Source: JALZHR01 sp036388475
GTDB lineage: Bacteria; Acidobacteriota; Blastocatellia; Pyrinomonadales; Pyrinomonadaceae
Reading direction: 5' to 3'
Assembly: GCA_036388475.1 (NCBI GenBank)
Contig: DASVRT010000006.1
Span: 1 to 64,000, forward strand
DNA length: 64,000 nt
Shown here: positions 50,277 through 62,317 of the stretch, piece by piece
Position numbering within the stretch: position 1 is the stretch's first letter
How the letters are laid out: each line of letters begins with the position of its first letter
Notes under the pieces: generated by a model
Database searches by the model: none
Told to the model about the DNA's origin: nothing
What the model saw: the letters and a program-made list of their open reading frames with translations, nothing else
Program-made: the position numbers and the translations under genes

Positions 50277-50495
50277 ATGAGCATATTTCAAAATTTCTAC
50301 CGCAAAATTATCAAGCCGAGCGTCTGGGCAAGACCGGAAATGAACGTCACGTTTCGCGCCGAGCTGATGCCGGGAAAAAGCCGCGAGGAGAGAACTTTTC
50401 GGATTGCCGAAGTTCTGCCGAACAATCGCGTGCTCCTGCACGACTTTACGGGCGAGCACCGGGAAAGCGAGTTTGAGCCGGTTAATCGCAGATAA
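50277..50495 (+). CDS. Small hypothetical protein, 72 aa
   Basis: A compact soluble sequence without obvious motif: MSIFQNFYRKIIKPSVWARP, then a beta-rich pattern (RTFRIAEVLPNNRVLLHDF). It is 25 bp downstream of the 52-aa ORF on the same strand, so the two may form a small operon. No SD is evident. Its stop codon lies in a repeat (50492-50590). Confidence 0.5.
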   Translation: MSIFQNFYRKIIKPSVWARPEMNVTFRAELMPGKSREERTFRIAEVLPNNRVLLHDFTGEHRESEFEPVNRR

Positions 50496-50590
50496 ACGCA
50501 AAACGCACAGCGGAAAATGCAAAATATCAGGATTTAAGATTTAGGATGAAAGATTAAAATCGCTTCTTCCATTTTGCGTTTTGCGTTTAT
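50492..50590. repeat. Heptamer-related inverted repeat, MBL gene end
   Basis: ATAAACGCAAAACGCA (50492-50507) and its perfect inverse TGCGTTTTGCGTTTAT (50575-50590). It includes the stop codon of the 72-aa ORF and lies 5 bp from the MBL-hydrolase stop. GATTTAAGATTTAGGAT units sit in the loop. Confidence 0.85.
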
Positions 50591-50594
50591 TTAC

Positions 50595-51371
50595 TTACCA
50601 TTCGTAAATTTCGCCGACGCGCAGGATTTTCAGGTTTTTAATTTTTAAAGCTTCAAGCTCGCCGACGATTTTTTCGCGATACATCGGCTTGAGATTGATG
50701 ACGTAAACCGGGCAGTTTTCGTGTTTGAATTTTGCCAGCTCGTTTTTCAAGCCTTTCGGCGTCAGATGATGCGAAGCGCAGGCTAAATCTTCCAGTTCAT
50801 TCGGAAAAGCGCATTCAATCAGCAGCGCGCTCAAATTTTCTTCTTCATTTAAAACCCGCCAGAATTCGTCCATCCGCGCCGTGTCGCCGCTGACCGCGAT
50901 TTTCGAACTGCCGTCGCAGATGATAAAGCCGACGGTCGGAACTTTGTGATTGACCCTGACGGCTTTGATGCGCAGATGCGCCGCCGCAAATTCTTTTCCG
51001 TCCGTAAAGGTTTTATATTCCAGAACTTCGCCGAATTTGTTTTGCAGCTCGGAAAAACGCGGGTAAACGTCCCAGTTAAAAATGTCTCGCTCCAGGATTT
51101 CGACTACTTCCGGAGCCGCAAAAACCCGCACCGGGCTTTCCAGAGTCGAAAACAAATCGTCGATAAAAAGCGGCAAGCCGGCGATATGGTCCAGATGCGC
51201 GTGCGTTAAAACGACGTCGCGAATGTTTTGTTTTTGCTCCGGCGTGGTCGCCATCGCGAGGCTTCCGGCATCAATCGCCACGCGGTCGTCGATGACGAAG
51301 CAGCAGAGATGCTGCTGCGCGGTCGCGCAACCGTGGCGGTCAAAAGTGGTCGGAAGCAATTGAACTTTCAT
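50595..51371 (-). CDS. Class II cAMP-phosphodiesterase-like MBL hydrolase
   Basis: A 258-aa metallo-beta-lactamase-fold hydrolase. The metal motif THAHLDHIAG (about 56-65) is the class II cyclic-nucleotide phosphodiesterase form. HKVPTVGF, SGDTARMDEF and ECAFPNELEDLACASHHLTP supply the other metal ligands. A cyclic-nucleotide substrate is a family inference; RNase Z-like use is possible. The gene is 11 bp downstream of the SDR gene. Confidence 0.8.
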   Translation of the reverse strand: MKVQLLPTTFDRHGCATAQQHLCCFVIDDRVAIDAGSLAMATTPEQKQNIRDVVLTHAHLDHIAGLPLFIDDLFSTLESPVRVFAAPEVVEILERDIFNWDVYPRFSELQNKFGEVLEYKTFTDGKEFAAAHLRIKAVRVNHKVPTVGFIICDGSSKIAVSGDTARMDEFWRVLNEEENLSALLIECAFPNELEDLACASHHLTPKGLKNELAKFKHENCPVYVINLKPMYREKIVGELEALKIKNLKILRVGEIYEW

Positions 51372-51382
51372 TCAAATCAAAA

Positions 51383-52144
51383 TTATCGCGCGCAGGTTTG
51401 CGCCCGCCCGCCGTCTATTTCATAGGTCGCGCCGGTTATCCACGAAGCGTTTTCCGAAGCCAGAAAATAAATCAATTCGGCGACTTCGCCAGGCGTGCCG
51501 ACGCGCCCCAACGGGTGCGTCGTTTTGGAATGTTCGAGAAACTGCTCGTATTTTTCCTCGTCCATTCCGCCGCGCTTGTGTATATTCGTGACCACGACGC
51601 CCGGATTGACGGCGTTGACGCGAACGCCTTTCGGCGCCAGTTCCAGCGCGCTACACCGTGTCAACTGGTCGACGGCGGCTTTGGAAACGCAGTATGCCAA
51701 AACGCCCGGAAAAGCGCGCCCGCCCGTCACGCTCGAAACGTTGACGATGTTGCCGCGCGTTTTTTCCAGATGCGGAACGCATTTCTGCATAATAAAAAAA
51801 ACCGAGCGCAGATTTATGTTCATCATCTTATCCCACTCGTCGAGCGCGGTCGTTTCGATTGAGCCGTTGGCGATAATGCCCGCCGCATTTACTAAAATGT
51901 CGATTCCGCCGAAAGCTTCGGTCGTTTCGGTGATAACTCGCTCGACCTGTTTGTTTTCCAAAATGTCGGCGAGATGAGTTTTGACGACGCCGTTTTTTTC
52001 TTTTGCCTGCCGGCGAAGCGCGTTTAATTCTTTTTCGTTGCGCCCGACGCCGACGACTTTTATTCCCTTTTCGGCGAAAAGCAGAGCCGTTGCCCGCCCG
52101 ATGCCCGAGCTTGCGCCCGTTACGATTGCTACTTTTTCCTGCAT
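51383..52144 (-). CDS. SDR-family oxidoreductase
   Basis: A 253-aa short-chain dehydrogenase/reductase. The NAD(P) motif TGASSGIG (about 9-16), NAAG (about 86), a Ser-x-Tyr-x-Lys active site (YCVSK about 151) and the C-terminal GATYEIDGGR are typical of the classical SDR group close to 3-oxoacyl-ACP reductase or glucose dehydrogenase. Substrate unknown. Divergent from the TPR gene at 52382. Confidence 0.88.
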   Translation of the reverse strand: MQEKVAIVTGASSGIGRATALLFAEKGIKVVGVGRNEKELNALRRQAKEKNGVVKTHLADILENKQVERVITETTEAFGGIDILVNAAGIIANGSIETTALDEWDKMMNINLRSVFFIMQKCVPHLEKTRGNIVNVSSVTGGRAFPGVLAYCVSKAAVDQLTRCSALELAPKGVRVNAVNPGVVVTNIHKRGGMDEEKYEQFLEHSKTTHPLGRVGTPGEVAELIYFLASENASWITGATYEIDGGRAQTCAR

Positions 52145-52319
52145 AAAAATTGACGAAAGATATTAACGATTTTGCAGTTTAGCACATTTAAGCGGCGAAA
52201 GCGGAAAGTTTAAAATCAGAATTTAACGCGGCGTCGGACGCGCGCCTGATGCTTTCGCCTCATTTTCAAGGCAAAAAATTCGTGGTCAGGCGTCTTATTT
52301 GATTAAAGCCGGTATCAGC

Positions 52320-52347
52320 TTGCTAGAAATTAAAAGCAGAGTAAAAT
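52320..52347 (+). promoter_or_regulatory. Promoter for the 614-aa TPR gene
   Basis: TTGCTA (52320-52325) and TAAAAT (52342-52347), 16 bp apart, with an expected start about 28 bp before the ATG. Confidence 0.45.
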
Positions 52348-52381
52348 ATCTGGTAATTTATCAAGGTTTATGAGGTATAAA

Positions 52382-54226
52382 ATGAACAACAAAATGCAGC
52401 GGCGAAAGATAGCTTTAACCATCTTTGTGCTTTGGACATTCGCTTTTCAGAGCATTGCGCCGGTCAGGGCGCAGGAAATCGTGACTTCCGAAGACATTTC
52501 CGGCGGTTCCAGCGTTTTCGTATTTCGTCAATCGAAGAAAACCGCGCAGACCAAATCCGCTTTTCGCAATTCCGGCGTCAAGCGAAACGCGGTCGCGCGC
52601 AACGAATCGCGCCGAAAGGTGAAGGCGCAGATTGTCGCCGTCAACAAAACGAAACCTCAGCGAACGAAGGTAAAAGTTGACCCGAAAACCGTCGCGAAAA
52701 CGACGACGCAGGTCAAAACAACCGCGCAGAAGGAAAAAGCTTCGACCGTTCTGACCGGCGCGGCGGAAGTTTATCTGGAAAGAAATCAAACCGATATGGC
52801 TATCGATTATTTCCGCCAAGCCATCGCGCTGAATCCGAAAAACGAAAACGCCAGGCTCGGCTTGAGCGAGGCTCTGACGGCGAAAGGCGACGAAACTTCG
52901 GCGAAAGCAAATCCGCAGTCGGCGCTTGTTTTTTACGAAGAAGCCGTTAAATTAAACGATAAAAACTCGGCGGCTTTCGCCAGCCTCGGCGAAATCTACG
53001 ACGATTTGAATCAAAACGAAAAAGCCATCGCCAATTATGAAAAAGCCTTGCAGCTGAGCCCGGAATTATCCGAACTGCACGCGCCGCTCGGCATTTTATA
53101 TTTGCAGAAAGGCGAGGTCGCGCTGGCGGAAAATTATTTGACGAAAGCCACCGCCGCAAACGGCGCCAACGACCCGGAAACGCAGTATTTCAAAGGCTTG
53201 CTTTATTACAAACAAAATAAAAACCAGGAAGCTTTAGCGGCATTTTCCAGCGCCGTCAAAGCCAAGCCGGATTACGCCGAAGCCTATTATTACCAGGGCG
53301 AAACCTACGACCGGCTCGATAAAGACAAGGAAGCGATTAACGCTTACAAGGAAGCCGTGCGGATTAATCCGAGATTTACCGAAGCGTGGTTCGATTTGGG
53401 CGTCGCTTACTACAATCGCAATCGTTACGAAGACGCGATTACGGCTTATAAAGAAACGCTGAAATTGAAAAACGATAACGGCGAAGCGCATCTGAATCTG
53501 GCAAACGCTTTCCGGCAAATAGACCGCTACGCCGAAGCGAACGGCGAATACGGGCTTGCCGCCGCATTTATCAAAGGCGACGCCGATATGTATAGCGAAT
53601 GGGGCTTTTGTTTAGGAAAAGAGCGCAAATGGAACAAGGCGGTCGAGCGTCTGGACACGGCGGTCGCGATGCGTCCCGACCCCGTTGACCACACGAATCT
53701 CGGCTGGGCGTATTACAACGCCGCGCAGGACGATTTGCGCGCCAAACGCGAAGCGGACGCGAAAGTGAAACTTGCCAAAGGCAGAGATTCTCTGCAAAAA
53801 GCCACCGTCCTGAACCCGAATTTCGACGCCGCGTTTTTGAATCTCGGCATCACTTTAACGGATTTGGGCGATTATCAGGGCGCGGTTCAGGCTTTGACCA
53901 GAGCGAGCAATTTGCGAAAAAACTGGGTTTCGGCAATCAACGAGCTCGGTCTGGCGTATCGCCAGCTCAAGGATTTCGACAACGCCGTCAAGCAATTTAA
54001 AAAAGTGACCGACATCGACAAAAATTTCGCCGCCGGTTTCTACAATCTAGGCGAAGCCGAATATCGTCGCGGAAATATGAAAGAAGCGAAAAAGGCGCAG
54101 GAAAAGCTGAAAAAGCTGAACCCGAATCTCGCCAACCAGCTTGACATCGTCGTTTCGGGCGCGGTTTTGACCGAGACGAAAAATCAGATTCAGAATCGCA
54201 TTCCGAAACCGAAGCTTCCGTTTTAA
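52382..54226 (+). CDS. Exported TPR-repeat protein, 614 aa
   Basis: A signal-type N-terminus (MNNKMQRRKIALTIFVLWTFAF, cleavage probable after VRAQ) leads a Lys-rich, low-complexity stretch (60-120), then a run of TPR repeats to the C-terminus (for example NPKNENARLGLSEALTAKGD, NPRFTEAWFDLGVAYYNRNR). I start at ATG 52382 with TGAGGT 6 bases upstream; an ATG four codons earlier is also possible. Likely a periplasmic scaffold. The murB gene follows after 45 bp but has its own promoter. Confidence 0.8.
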   Translation: MNNKMQRRKIALTIFVLWTFAFQSIAPVRAQEIVTSEDISGGSSVFVFRQSKKTAQTKSAFRNSGVKRNAVARNESRRKVKAQIVAVNKTKPQRTKVKVDPKTVAKTTTQVKTTAQKEKASTVLTGAAEVYLERNQTDMAIDYFRQAIALNPKNENARLGLSEALTAKGDETSAKANPQSALVFYEEAVKLNDKNSAAFASLGEIYDDLNQNEKAIANYEKALQLSPELSELHAPLGILYLQKGEVALAENYLTKATAANGANDPETQYFKGLLYYKQNKNQEALAAFSSAVKAKPDYAEAYYYQGETYDRLDKDKEAINAYKEAVRINPRFTEAWFDLGVAYYNRNRYEDAITAYKETLKLKNDNGEAHLNLANAFRQIDRYAEANGEYGLAAAFIKGDADMYSEWGFCLGKERKWNKAVERLDTAVAMRPDPVDHTNLGWAYYNAAQDDLRAKREADAKVKLAKGRDSLQKATVLNPNFDAAFLNLGITLTDLGDYQGAVQALTRASNLRKNWVSAINELGLAYRQLKDFDNAVKQFKKVTDIDKNFAAGFYNLGEAEYRRGNMKEAKKAQEKLKKLNPNLANQLDIVVSGAVLTETKNQIQNRIPKPKLPF

Positions 54227-54233
54227 TTTTCGG

Positions 54234-54262
54234 TTGAGCGGCGACCGAATTTGTTTTATAGT
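54234..54262 (+). promoter_or_regulatory. Promoter of murB, nearly leaderless
   Basis: TTGAGC (54234-54239) and TATAGT (54257-54262) have an ideal 17-bp spacer. The start would fall within a few bases of the murB ATG (54272). Confidence 0.55.
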
Positions 54263-54271
54263 TTGTCGCTG

Positions 54272-55339
54272 ATGACCGAAAATTTCGGCTTGAAAATCCT
54301 GGAAAACGTGCCGCTCGCGCCGCTTACGACTTTGAAAATCGGCGGGGCGGCGCGTTTTTTCGTGTCCGCCGAAAGCGAGAGCGATGTCGTCGAAGCCGTC
54401 GGATTCGCGCGCGAAAACTCGCTCGAAATTTTCATTCTCGGCGGCGGCAGCAACGTTTTGATTTCCGATAAAGGCTTTGAAGGTCTTGTTTTACAAATTG
54501 CGCTGAAAGGCGTTTCGTCGTTTCAGAAACCGGACAAAACCGTTTACGTGACCGCGCAGGCGGGCGAAGATTGGGACGATTTTGTCGAATCCTGCGTCGA
54601 AAAAAATCTAGCCGGAATCGAATGTTTGAGCGGCATTCCGGGTTTTGTCGGCGGCACGCCCGTGCAGAACGTCGGCGCTTACGGGCAGGAAGTTTCGGAA
54701 ACGATTGTCTCGGTTCGCGCCTTCGACCGCAAAAATAATCAAATAATCGAACTGCCCAACGCCGAATGCGGCTTCGCCTACCGGACGAGCATCTTCAACA
54801 CGACCGAAAAAAATCGCTACATCGTTCTGCTCGTCACCTACGCTTTAAAATATAACGGCGCGCCGAAAATTGTTTACCGGGATTTACAAAATTTTTTCGG
54901 CGAGAAAAAGCCCGATTTAAAGGAAACGCGCGCAGCCGTTTTGAAAATTCGCGCCGAAAAATCGATGGTCATTGACGCCGCCGACCCGAATTCGCGCAGC
55001 GCCGGCTCGTTTTTCAAAAATCCGATTGTCACAAATAAGAAGTTTTCGGAGATTGTCGGGCGGGCGCAAGCGCTCGGAATCGAAGAAGTTCCGAAGTTTT
55101 TGGTAGACGCTGAAAACGTTAAAATTCCCGCCGCGTGGCTGGTTGAAAAATCCGGTTTTCACAAAGGTTTTCGCAAGGGAAACGCCGGTTTATCGACCCG
55201 GCATACGCTGGCGATTGTTAACACGGGCGGTGCGGATGCCGCCGATATTTTGAATTTGAAAGACGAGATTCAAAACAAAGTCGAGGAAAATTTTGACATC
55301 ACGCTGGCTGCCGAGCCGGTTTTCGTCGGTTTCGATTAA
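54272..55339 (+). CDS. murB: UDP-N-acetylenolpyruvoylglucosamine reductase
   Basis: A 355-aa FAD enzyme reducing UDP-GlcNAc-enolpyruvate to UDP-MurNAc with NADPH for peptidoglycan. N-terminal NVPLAPLTTLKIGGAARF and FILGGGSNVLI bind FAD; GIPGFVGGTPVQNVGAYGQE and the Ser in RSAGSFFKNP (proton donor) are in place. It is the longer type with an extra loop. I start at ATG 54272; an upstream TTG seven codons earlier is possible. SD-less, with a promoter just before. Confidence 0.95.
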   Translation: MTENFGLKILENVPLAPLTTLKIGGAARFFVSAESESDVVEAVGFARENSLEIFILGGGSNVLISDKGFEGLVLQIALKGVSSFQKPDKTVYVTAQAGEDWDDFVESCVEKNLAGIECLSGIPGFVGGTPVQNVGAYGQEVSETIVSVRAFDRKNNQIIELPNAECGFAYRTSIFNTTEKNRYIVLLVTYALKYNGAPKIVYRDLQNFFGEKKPDLKETRAAVLKIRAEKSMVIDAADPNSRSAGSFFKNPIVTNKKFSEIVGRAQALGIEEVPKFLVDAENVKIPAAWLVEKSGFHKGFRKGNAGLSTRHTLAIVNTGGADAADILNLKDEIQNKVEENFDITLAAEPVFVGFD

Positions 55340-55662
55340 GGATTTTACAAAAATTTACACAATAATTCTTGTCTCGCAAAAAATTCTGTGGTTAAATATT
55401 CGCCAACTGCAAACGGGCAAAACCAAGACTTTTAAATTTCGATTAATTGTCTTTTCCGAACGAAAATTAACACAGTAATAGTGCAAATCAAGAGCAGAGC
55501 TTTTCGATAGACCGGCAAAACGATTCCGTCGCTCCCACGATTATTTCTCGGCTTGATTCACATTAATAATAAAATTTATCGGATTTTGTTGGCATTAATG
55601 CGTCTTTTCGCATTTTTTAAAACAATTCCAAACCTGCCTTTTGACAGAAAAGAGAAAGCAAT
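55340..55662. other. Intergenic region before the haloperoxidase-like gene
   Basis: AT-rich, no gene. It contains a small hairpin with T run (55597-55618). No repeat family seen. Confidence 0.5.
55597..55618 (+). terminator. Small hairpin with T run
   Basis: AATGCG/CGCATT with a 6-nt loop, then TTTT. It is 45 bp upstream of the haloperoxidase-like gene; it may end murB transcripts or attenuate the next gene. Confidence 0.4.
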
Positions 55663-57384
55663 ATGACAGAAAAAAAAGAACCGAACACCGAACCGATTTT
55701 AAATTCGACCGCCAATCGCCGCCAGTTTTTCGGCAAAATCGGCAAAACCGCGATTGCCGCCGCCGCCCTCGGCGCGGTCACGCCGCTGATTGATAAAAAA
55801 TCCGAAGCTCTCGGACAAACCAAACGCGAAGCCGCGCGCGGCGCGCAAACTTTTTATCAAAACCGGGCGAACGCCTGTTATCAATTCCGCGTGAACGTGG
55901 CGAACTCGAATCTCGCGCCGATTCCGCCGTTTTTCGACCGCGCCAATAACGGCGACGAGGAGCTTTACCCGAACCGCATCGGCAATTATTCAAAAGGATT
56001 ACCGCACCAGACGAACGGCGAAGTCGTCCCGGCGGCTTACAACGCATTTCTGAACGCCTTGCGAACCGGAAGCCCGGCGATGTTCGAGCAGATTCCGCTC
56101 GGCGGCGACCGGAAATTTACCAATCCGCAATGCGGTCTGGCATTCGACCTCGAAGGCAAAGATTGTTTCGGTTTTGTGCAGCCGCCGCCGCCCGCTTTTG
56201 CGAGCCGTGAACTTGCCGCCGAAATCGCCGAAAATTACTGGATGGCTATCTTGCGCGACGTCGCTTACACCGATTATGAAAACAGCGCGACGGCGCAAGC
56301 CGCCGCCGCCGATTTAAACTTGTTCGGCGCGGACTTCAAAGGCGCGAAAGACACCGGCGGGCAGGTCACGCCGCGCGTCCTGTTTCGCGGTTTGACGGCG
56401 GGCGACAAAGCCGGACCGTATCTATCACAGTTTTTTCTGCAACCGTGCTTCTTCGGCGCAAATGAAATCAATCAGCGGATTCACACCGTGCTCGGCGTCG
56501 GCAGCGGCGGTCAGAATTATTTGACCGATTTTAATAGCTGGCTGGCGGCGCAAAACGGCGTCTCGCCGTCGCAGACCGACCTTATCGACCCGACGCCGCG
56601 TTATATGCGCAACGGGCGCGACCTCGGTCAATGGGTGCACATCGACGTTTTGTTCCAAGGGTATTTTCAGGCGTTTCTGGTTATCGCCGGTTTGGGCGTT
56701 CCGGCAGACGACGGAAATCCGTATAAAAATTCGGCGACGCAAATCGGTTTCGGCACTTTCGGCGGACCGCATATCGCCACGCTTTTATGCGAAGTCTCGA
56801 CGCGCGCGCTGAAAGCCGTCTGGAATCAAAAATGGTTTGTCCATCGCCGCCTGCGACCGGAAGTTTTCGCCGAAAGAGTCGACCGCCGCGCGTATCATAA
56901 CGTGAATTATCCGGTTCACTCGGAGATTTTAAATTCCGTGACGACCGCGACGCGGCTCGGCGGTTATCTGCCCGCCGGAAACGCTTTGCTGCCGCAGGCG
57001 TTTCCCGAAGGCTCGCCGACGCATCCGGCTTACGGCGCGGGACACGCAACGGTCGCCGGCGCGTGCGTGACGATTCTGAAAGCGTGGTTTAACGAAAACA
57101 CCGTTATTCAAAACCCGGTCGTGCCCGATGCGACCGGCACGGCTTTAGTTCCCTACAACGGTTCGGAAAACTTAACCGTCGGCGGCGAATTAAATAAAAT
57201 GGCTGCCAACGTCGCGCTCGGACGCAACACGGCGGGCGTTCACTGGCGCTCGGACGGCACGGAGTCGATGCTGCTCGGCGAAGCGCTCGCCATCAGCATT
57301 CTGCGCGACCAGAAAACCGGCTACAATGAGCAATTCAACGGCTTCAGCTTAACCAAATTCGACGGCACGACAATTACCGTTTAG
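55663..57384 (+). CDS. Vanadium-haloperoxidase/PAP2-family protein, Tat-exported
   Basis: A 573-aa protein. The N-terminus carries a twin-arginine signal (NRRQFFGKIGKTAIAAAALG, about 16-35). The C-terminal half has the vanadate/phosphate-binding residues of the family: KWFVHRRLRP (about 394), GAGHATVAG (His about 460) and GRNTAGVHWRSD (His about 527). Halide oxidation would need vanadate; phosphatase activity is the alternative and cannot be told apart by sequence. A weak GAGAAAG precedes the ATG. It ends at a 26-bp terminator. Confidence 0.8.
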   Translation: MTEKKEPNTEPILNSTANRRQFFGKIGKTAIAAAALGAVTPLIDKKSEALGQTKREAARGAQTFYQNRANACYQFRVNVANSNLAPIPPFFDRANNGDEELYPNRIGNYSKGLPHQTNGEVVPAAYNAFLNALRTGSPAMFEQIPLGGDRKFTNPQCGLAFDLEGKDCFGFVQPPPPAFASRELAAEIAENYWMAILRDVAYTDYENSATAQAAAADLNLFGADFKGAKDTGGQVTPRVLFRGLTAGDKAGPYLSQFFLQPCFFGANEINQRIHTVLGVGSGGQNYLTDFNSWLAAQNGVSPSQTDLIDPTPRYMRNGRDLGQWVHIDVLFQGYFQAFLVIAGLGVPADDGNPYKNSATQIGFGTFGGPHIATLLCEVSTRALKAVWNQKWFVHRRLRPEVFAERVDRRAYHNVNYPVHSEILNSVTTATRLGGYLPAGNALLPQAFPEGSPTHPAYGAGHATVAGACVTILKAWFNENTVIQNPVVPDATGTALVPYNGSENLTVGGELNKMAANVALGRNTAGVHWRSDGTESMLLGEALAISILRDQKTGYNEQFNGFSLTKFDGTTITV

Positions 57385-57394
57385 ATTTCATATT

Positions 57395-57453
57395 AAAAAC
57401 CGAAGAAGGCTTTCTCAAGGCATTCAGCCTTGAGAAAGCCTTCTTCGGTTTTT
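57395..57453. terminator. 26-bp perfect hairpin, bidirectional terminator
   Basis: A stem of 26 bp with no mismatch (57395-57420 with 57428-57453), a 7-nt loop, and A5/T5 ends. It lies between the convergent haloperoxidase-like gene and subtilase gene and can terminate both. Confidence 0.95.
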
Positions 57454-57480
57454 AACCGTAAAGCCCGAAAAGCGCAGCAA

Positions 57481-58839
57481 TCAGACGGTTTCGCGCTCGG
57501 GTCGGGCAATCCGCTCAATAAATTTTTCCACTATTCCGGTGCCCGGCGCGATAGCGGCAACAGGCGGCGGCGCGGCTAGTGCGCTCAGGCTCCGGGCGGC
57601 GTTTATCCGGCGACCGACAGGTCTGTCCGTTTGAATAATATCGCCGTTATCCTGAAGAATCTGTTTAATCTCACTGAATGTCAGATTCGGTCTTTTCGCC
57701 AGCAACAAGGCGACCAGACCCGCCACGTGCGGGCAAGCCATCGAAGTGCCGCTCTTTCGCGTGTACCCGTCAGTCCCGACCCTGAGCGAAAGAATATCTA
57801 CGCCGGGCGCGGCGACCGTGACCAAACTTCCAAAATTCGAGCTGCCGGCGCGCTGGTCATCTATGTTCACCGAACCGACCGAAATGACTCGCGGATGGCG
57901 GACGGAATAAAAGAATTTACCATTGTCAACGTCGTTTCCGGCGGCGAAAACCACAATACAGCCTTTGTCGGCGGCGTAATCAATCGCGTCTTCAATCGTC
58001 GGGTTCGAGACTCTACGACCTTCCGGTCCCCAGCTGTTGCTCAAAACTCCGGCGCCGTTGTCAGCCGCAAACTTAATGCCTTTCGCGCATACTTCATCGG
58101 TCATATTCGGGAAAACCTTGACCGCCATAATTTTTGCTTTCGGCGCCACGCCGACGACGCCGACTTGATTGTTTAGCGTGGCGGCAATGATTCCCGCACA
58201 GTGCGAGCCGTGTCCGTGCTCGTCCATCGGGTCAGTGCCGTTATCGAAAAAGTCGAAACCGTGTTTTCCGGCGGCATTTGTCCACATATTTCCGCTAATA
58301 TCCGGATGCTCGTAATCGACGCCCGAATCAATCACGGCAACGACGACGTCTTCGCCCTGAGACGTCTCCCAAGCCGTCAGGCAATCAATTTTCCGGATGC
58401 CCCATAATTCGCCGAAATGCGCGTCGTTCGGCGGCTCGACACACAATTTATTCATTTCGTTGTATTGAACATACTCGACGTTTTCGTTGTTCTCCAACGA
58501 TTTAAACAGCGAATCGGCGGTATCGCGCGAAGCCTGGGCAACATATGTGCGGTAAAGTTTTCTTTCCGTTTCGGATTTCGTTTCATAGATTCGATGATTG
58601 AAAACTTCCTCGTCGCTTTCAAAATCTCCATTCAGAAACGATGTTTTATTCCGAAATTCGGCGACTTCGTTTTCGATGCCGTACAATCGGCTGACCGAGA
58701 CGCCGTTTTCTTCGCCGGATGGCGTATCTTCGCCGCCTTGCGTATCTTCGCCGGATGGCGCGTTAAGTACCGTATCAGGGAAAACTTCGGACGGCTCCAC
58801 GCCTTCTTTCAATCGAAAAATCAATTTGCTGCCACTCAT
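57481..58839 (-). CDS. S8 (subtilisin-family) serine protease
   Basis: A 452-aa protease. The catalytic triad is Asp in VIDSGVDYEHPD (about 172), His in HGHGSHCAGI (about 210) and Ser in GTSMACPHVAG (about 366); the oxyanion Asn is in AAGND (about 298). Residues 1-140 form a propeptide-like region. No signal peptide or membrane helix is visible, so it may be cytoplasmic or leave by another route. A run of PSGEDT repeats (near 28-45) is encoded by an 18-bp tandem repeat. SD GGAG precedes the ATG. Confidence 0.88.
   Translation of the reverse strand: MSGSKLIFRLKEGVEPSEVFPDTVLNAPSGEDTQGGEDTPSGEENGVSVSRLYGIENEVAEFRNKTSFLNGDFESDEEVFNHRIYETKSETERKLYRTYVAQASRDTADSLFKSLENNENVEYVQYNEMNKLCVEPPNDAHFGELWGIRKIDCLTAWETSQGEDVVVAVIDSGVDYEHPDISGNMWTNAAGKHGFDFFDNGTDPMDEHGHGSHCAGIIAATLNNQVGVVGVAPKAKIMAVKVFPNMTDEVCAKGIKFAADNGAGVLSNSWGPEGRRVSNPTIEDAIDYAADKGCIVVFAAGNDVDNGKFFYSVRHPRVISVGSVNIDDQRAGSSNFGSLVTVAAPGVDILSLRVGTDGYTRKSGTSMACPHVAGLVALLLAKRPNLTFSEIKQILQDNGDIIQTDRPVGRRINAARSLSALAAPPPVAAIAPGTGIVEKFIERIARPERETV
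58709..58762. repeat. Three 18-bp tandem repeats in the S8 protease
   Basis: Units 58709-58726, 58727-58744 and 58745-58762 share TCTTCGCCG and GCGTA/GCGCG and encode PSGEDT, QGGEDT and PSGEEN on the minus strand. The repeat is in frame. Confidence 0.9.
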
Positions 58840-59052
58840 AAAACTATTTCTCCTATATCGTTTCCATTACTTACTGAAGCCAGCCACTGGTCGGCGCGGG
58901 CGAGATTTCCATTATTCTCCGGTAAAGTTTCAGGCTTTCAATTGTATATGAATTTTTATTCGATTTCTTACACCGGGCGATAAAATGATTTTTTCCGGCG
59001 GCAGCGGAAAAAGTATCAAGGCGGCGTAGTTTTAAAGACCAAATTTATCGGT

Positions 59053-59058
59053 TATAAT
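59053..59058 (+). promoter_or_regulatory. -10 box of carB
   Basis: A perfect TATAAT 24 bp before the carB ATG. No convincing -35 is 16-18 bp upstream. carB has no SD. Confidence 0.35.
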
Positions 59059-59082
59059 TTCCAAAAACTTTTCTCCAATTTA

Positions 59083-62313
<3,231 letters not shown>

Positions 62314-62317
62314 AAAT

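Noticed and set aside
50004..50522. 172-aa minus-strand frame
   Set aside because: No SD, runs through the repeat, and its sequence looks like the reverse shadow of the two small plus-strand ORFs.
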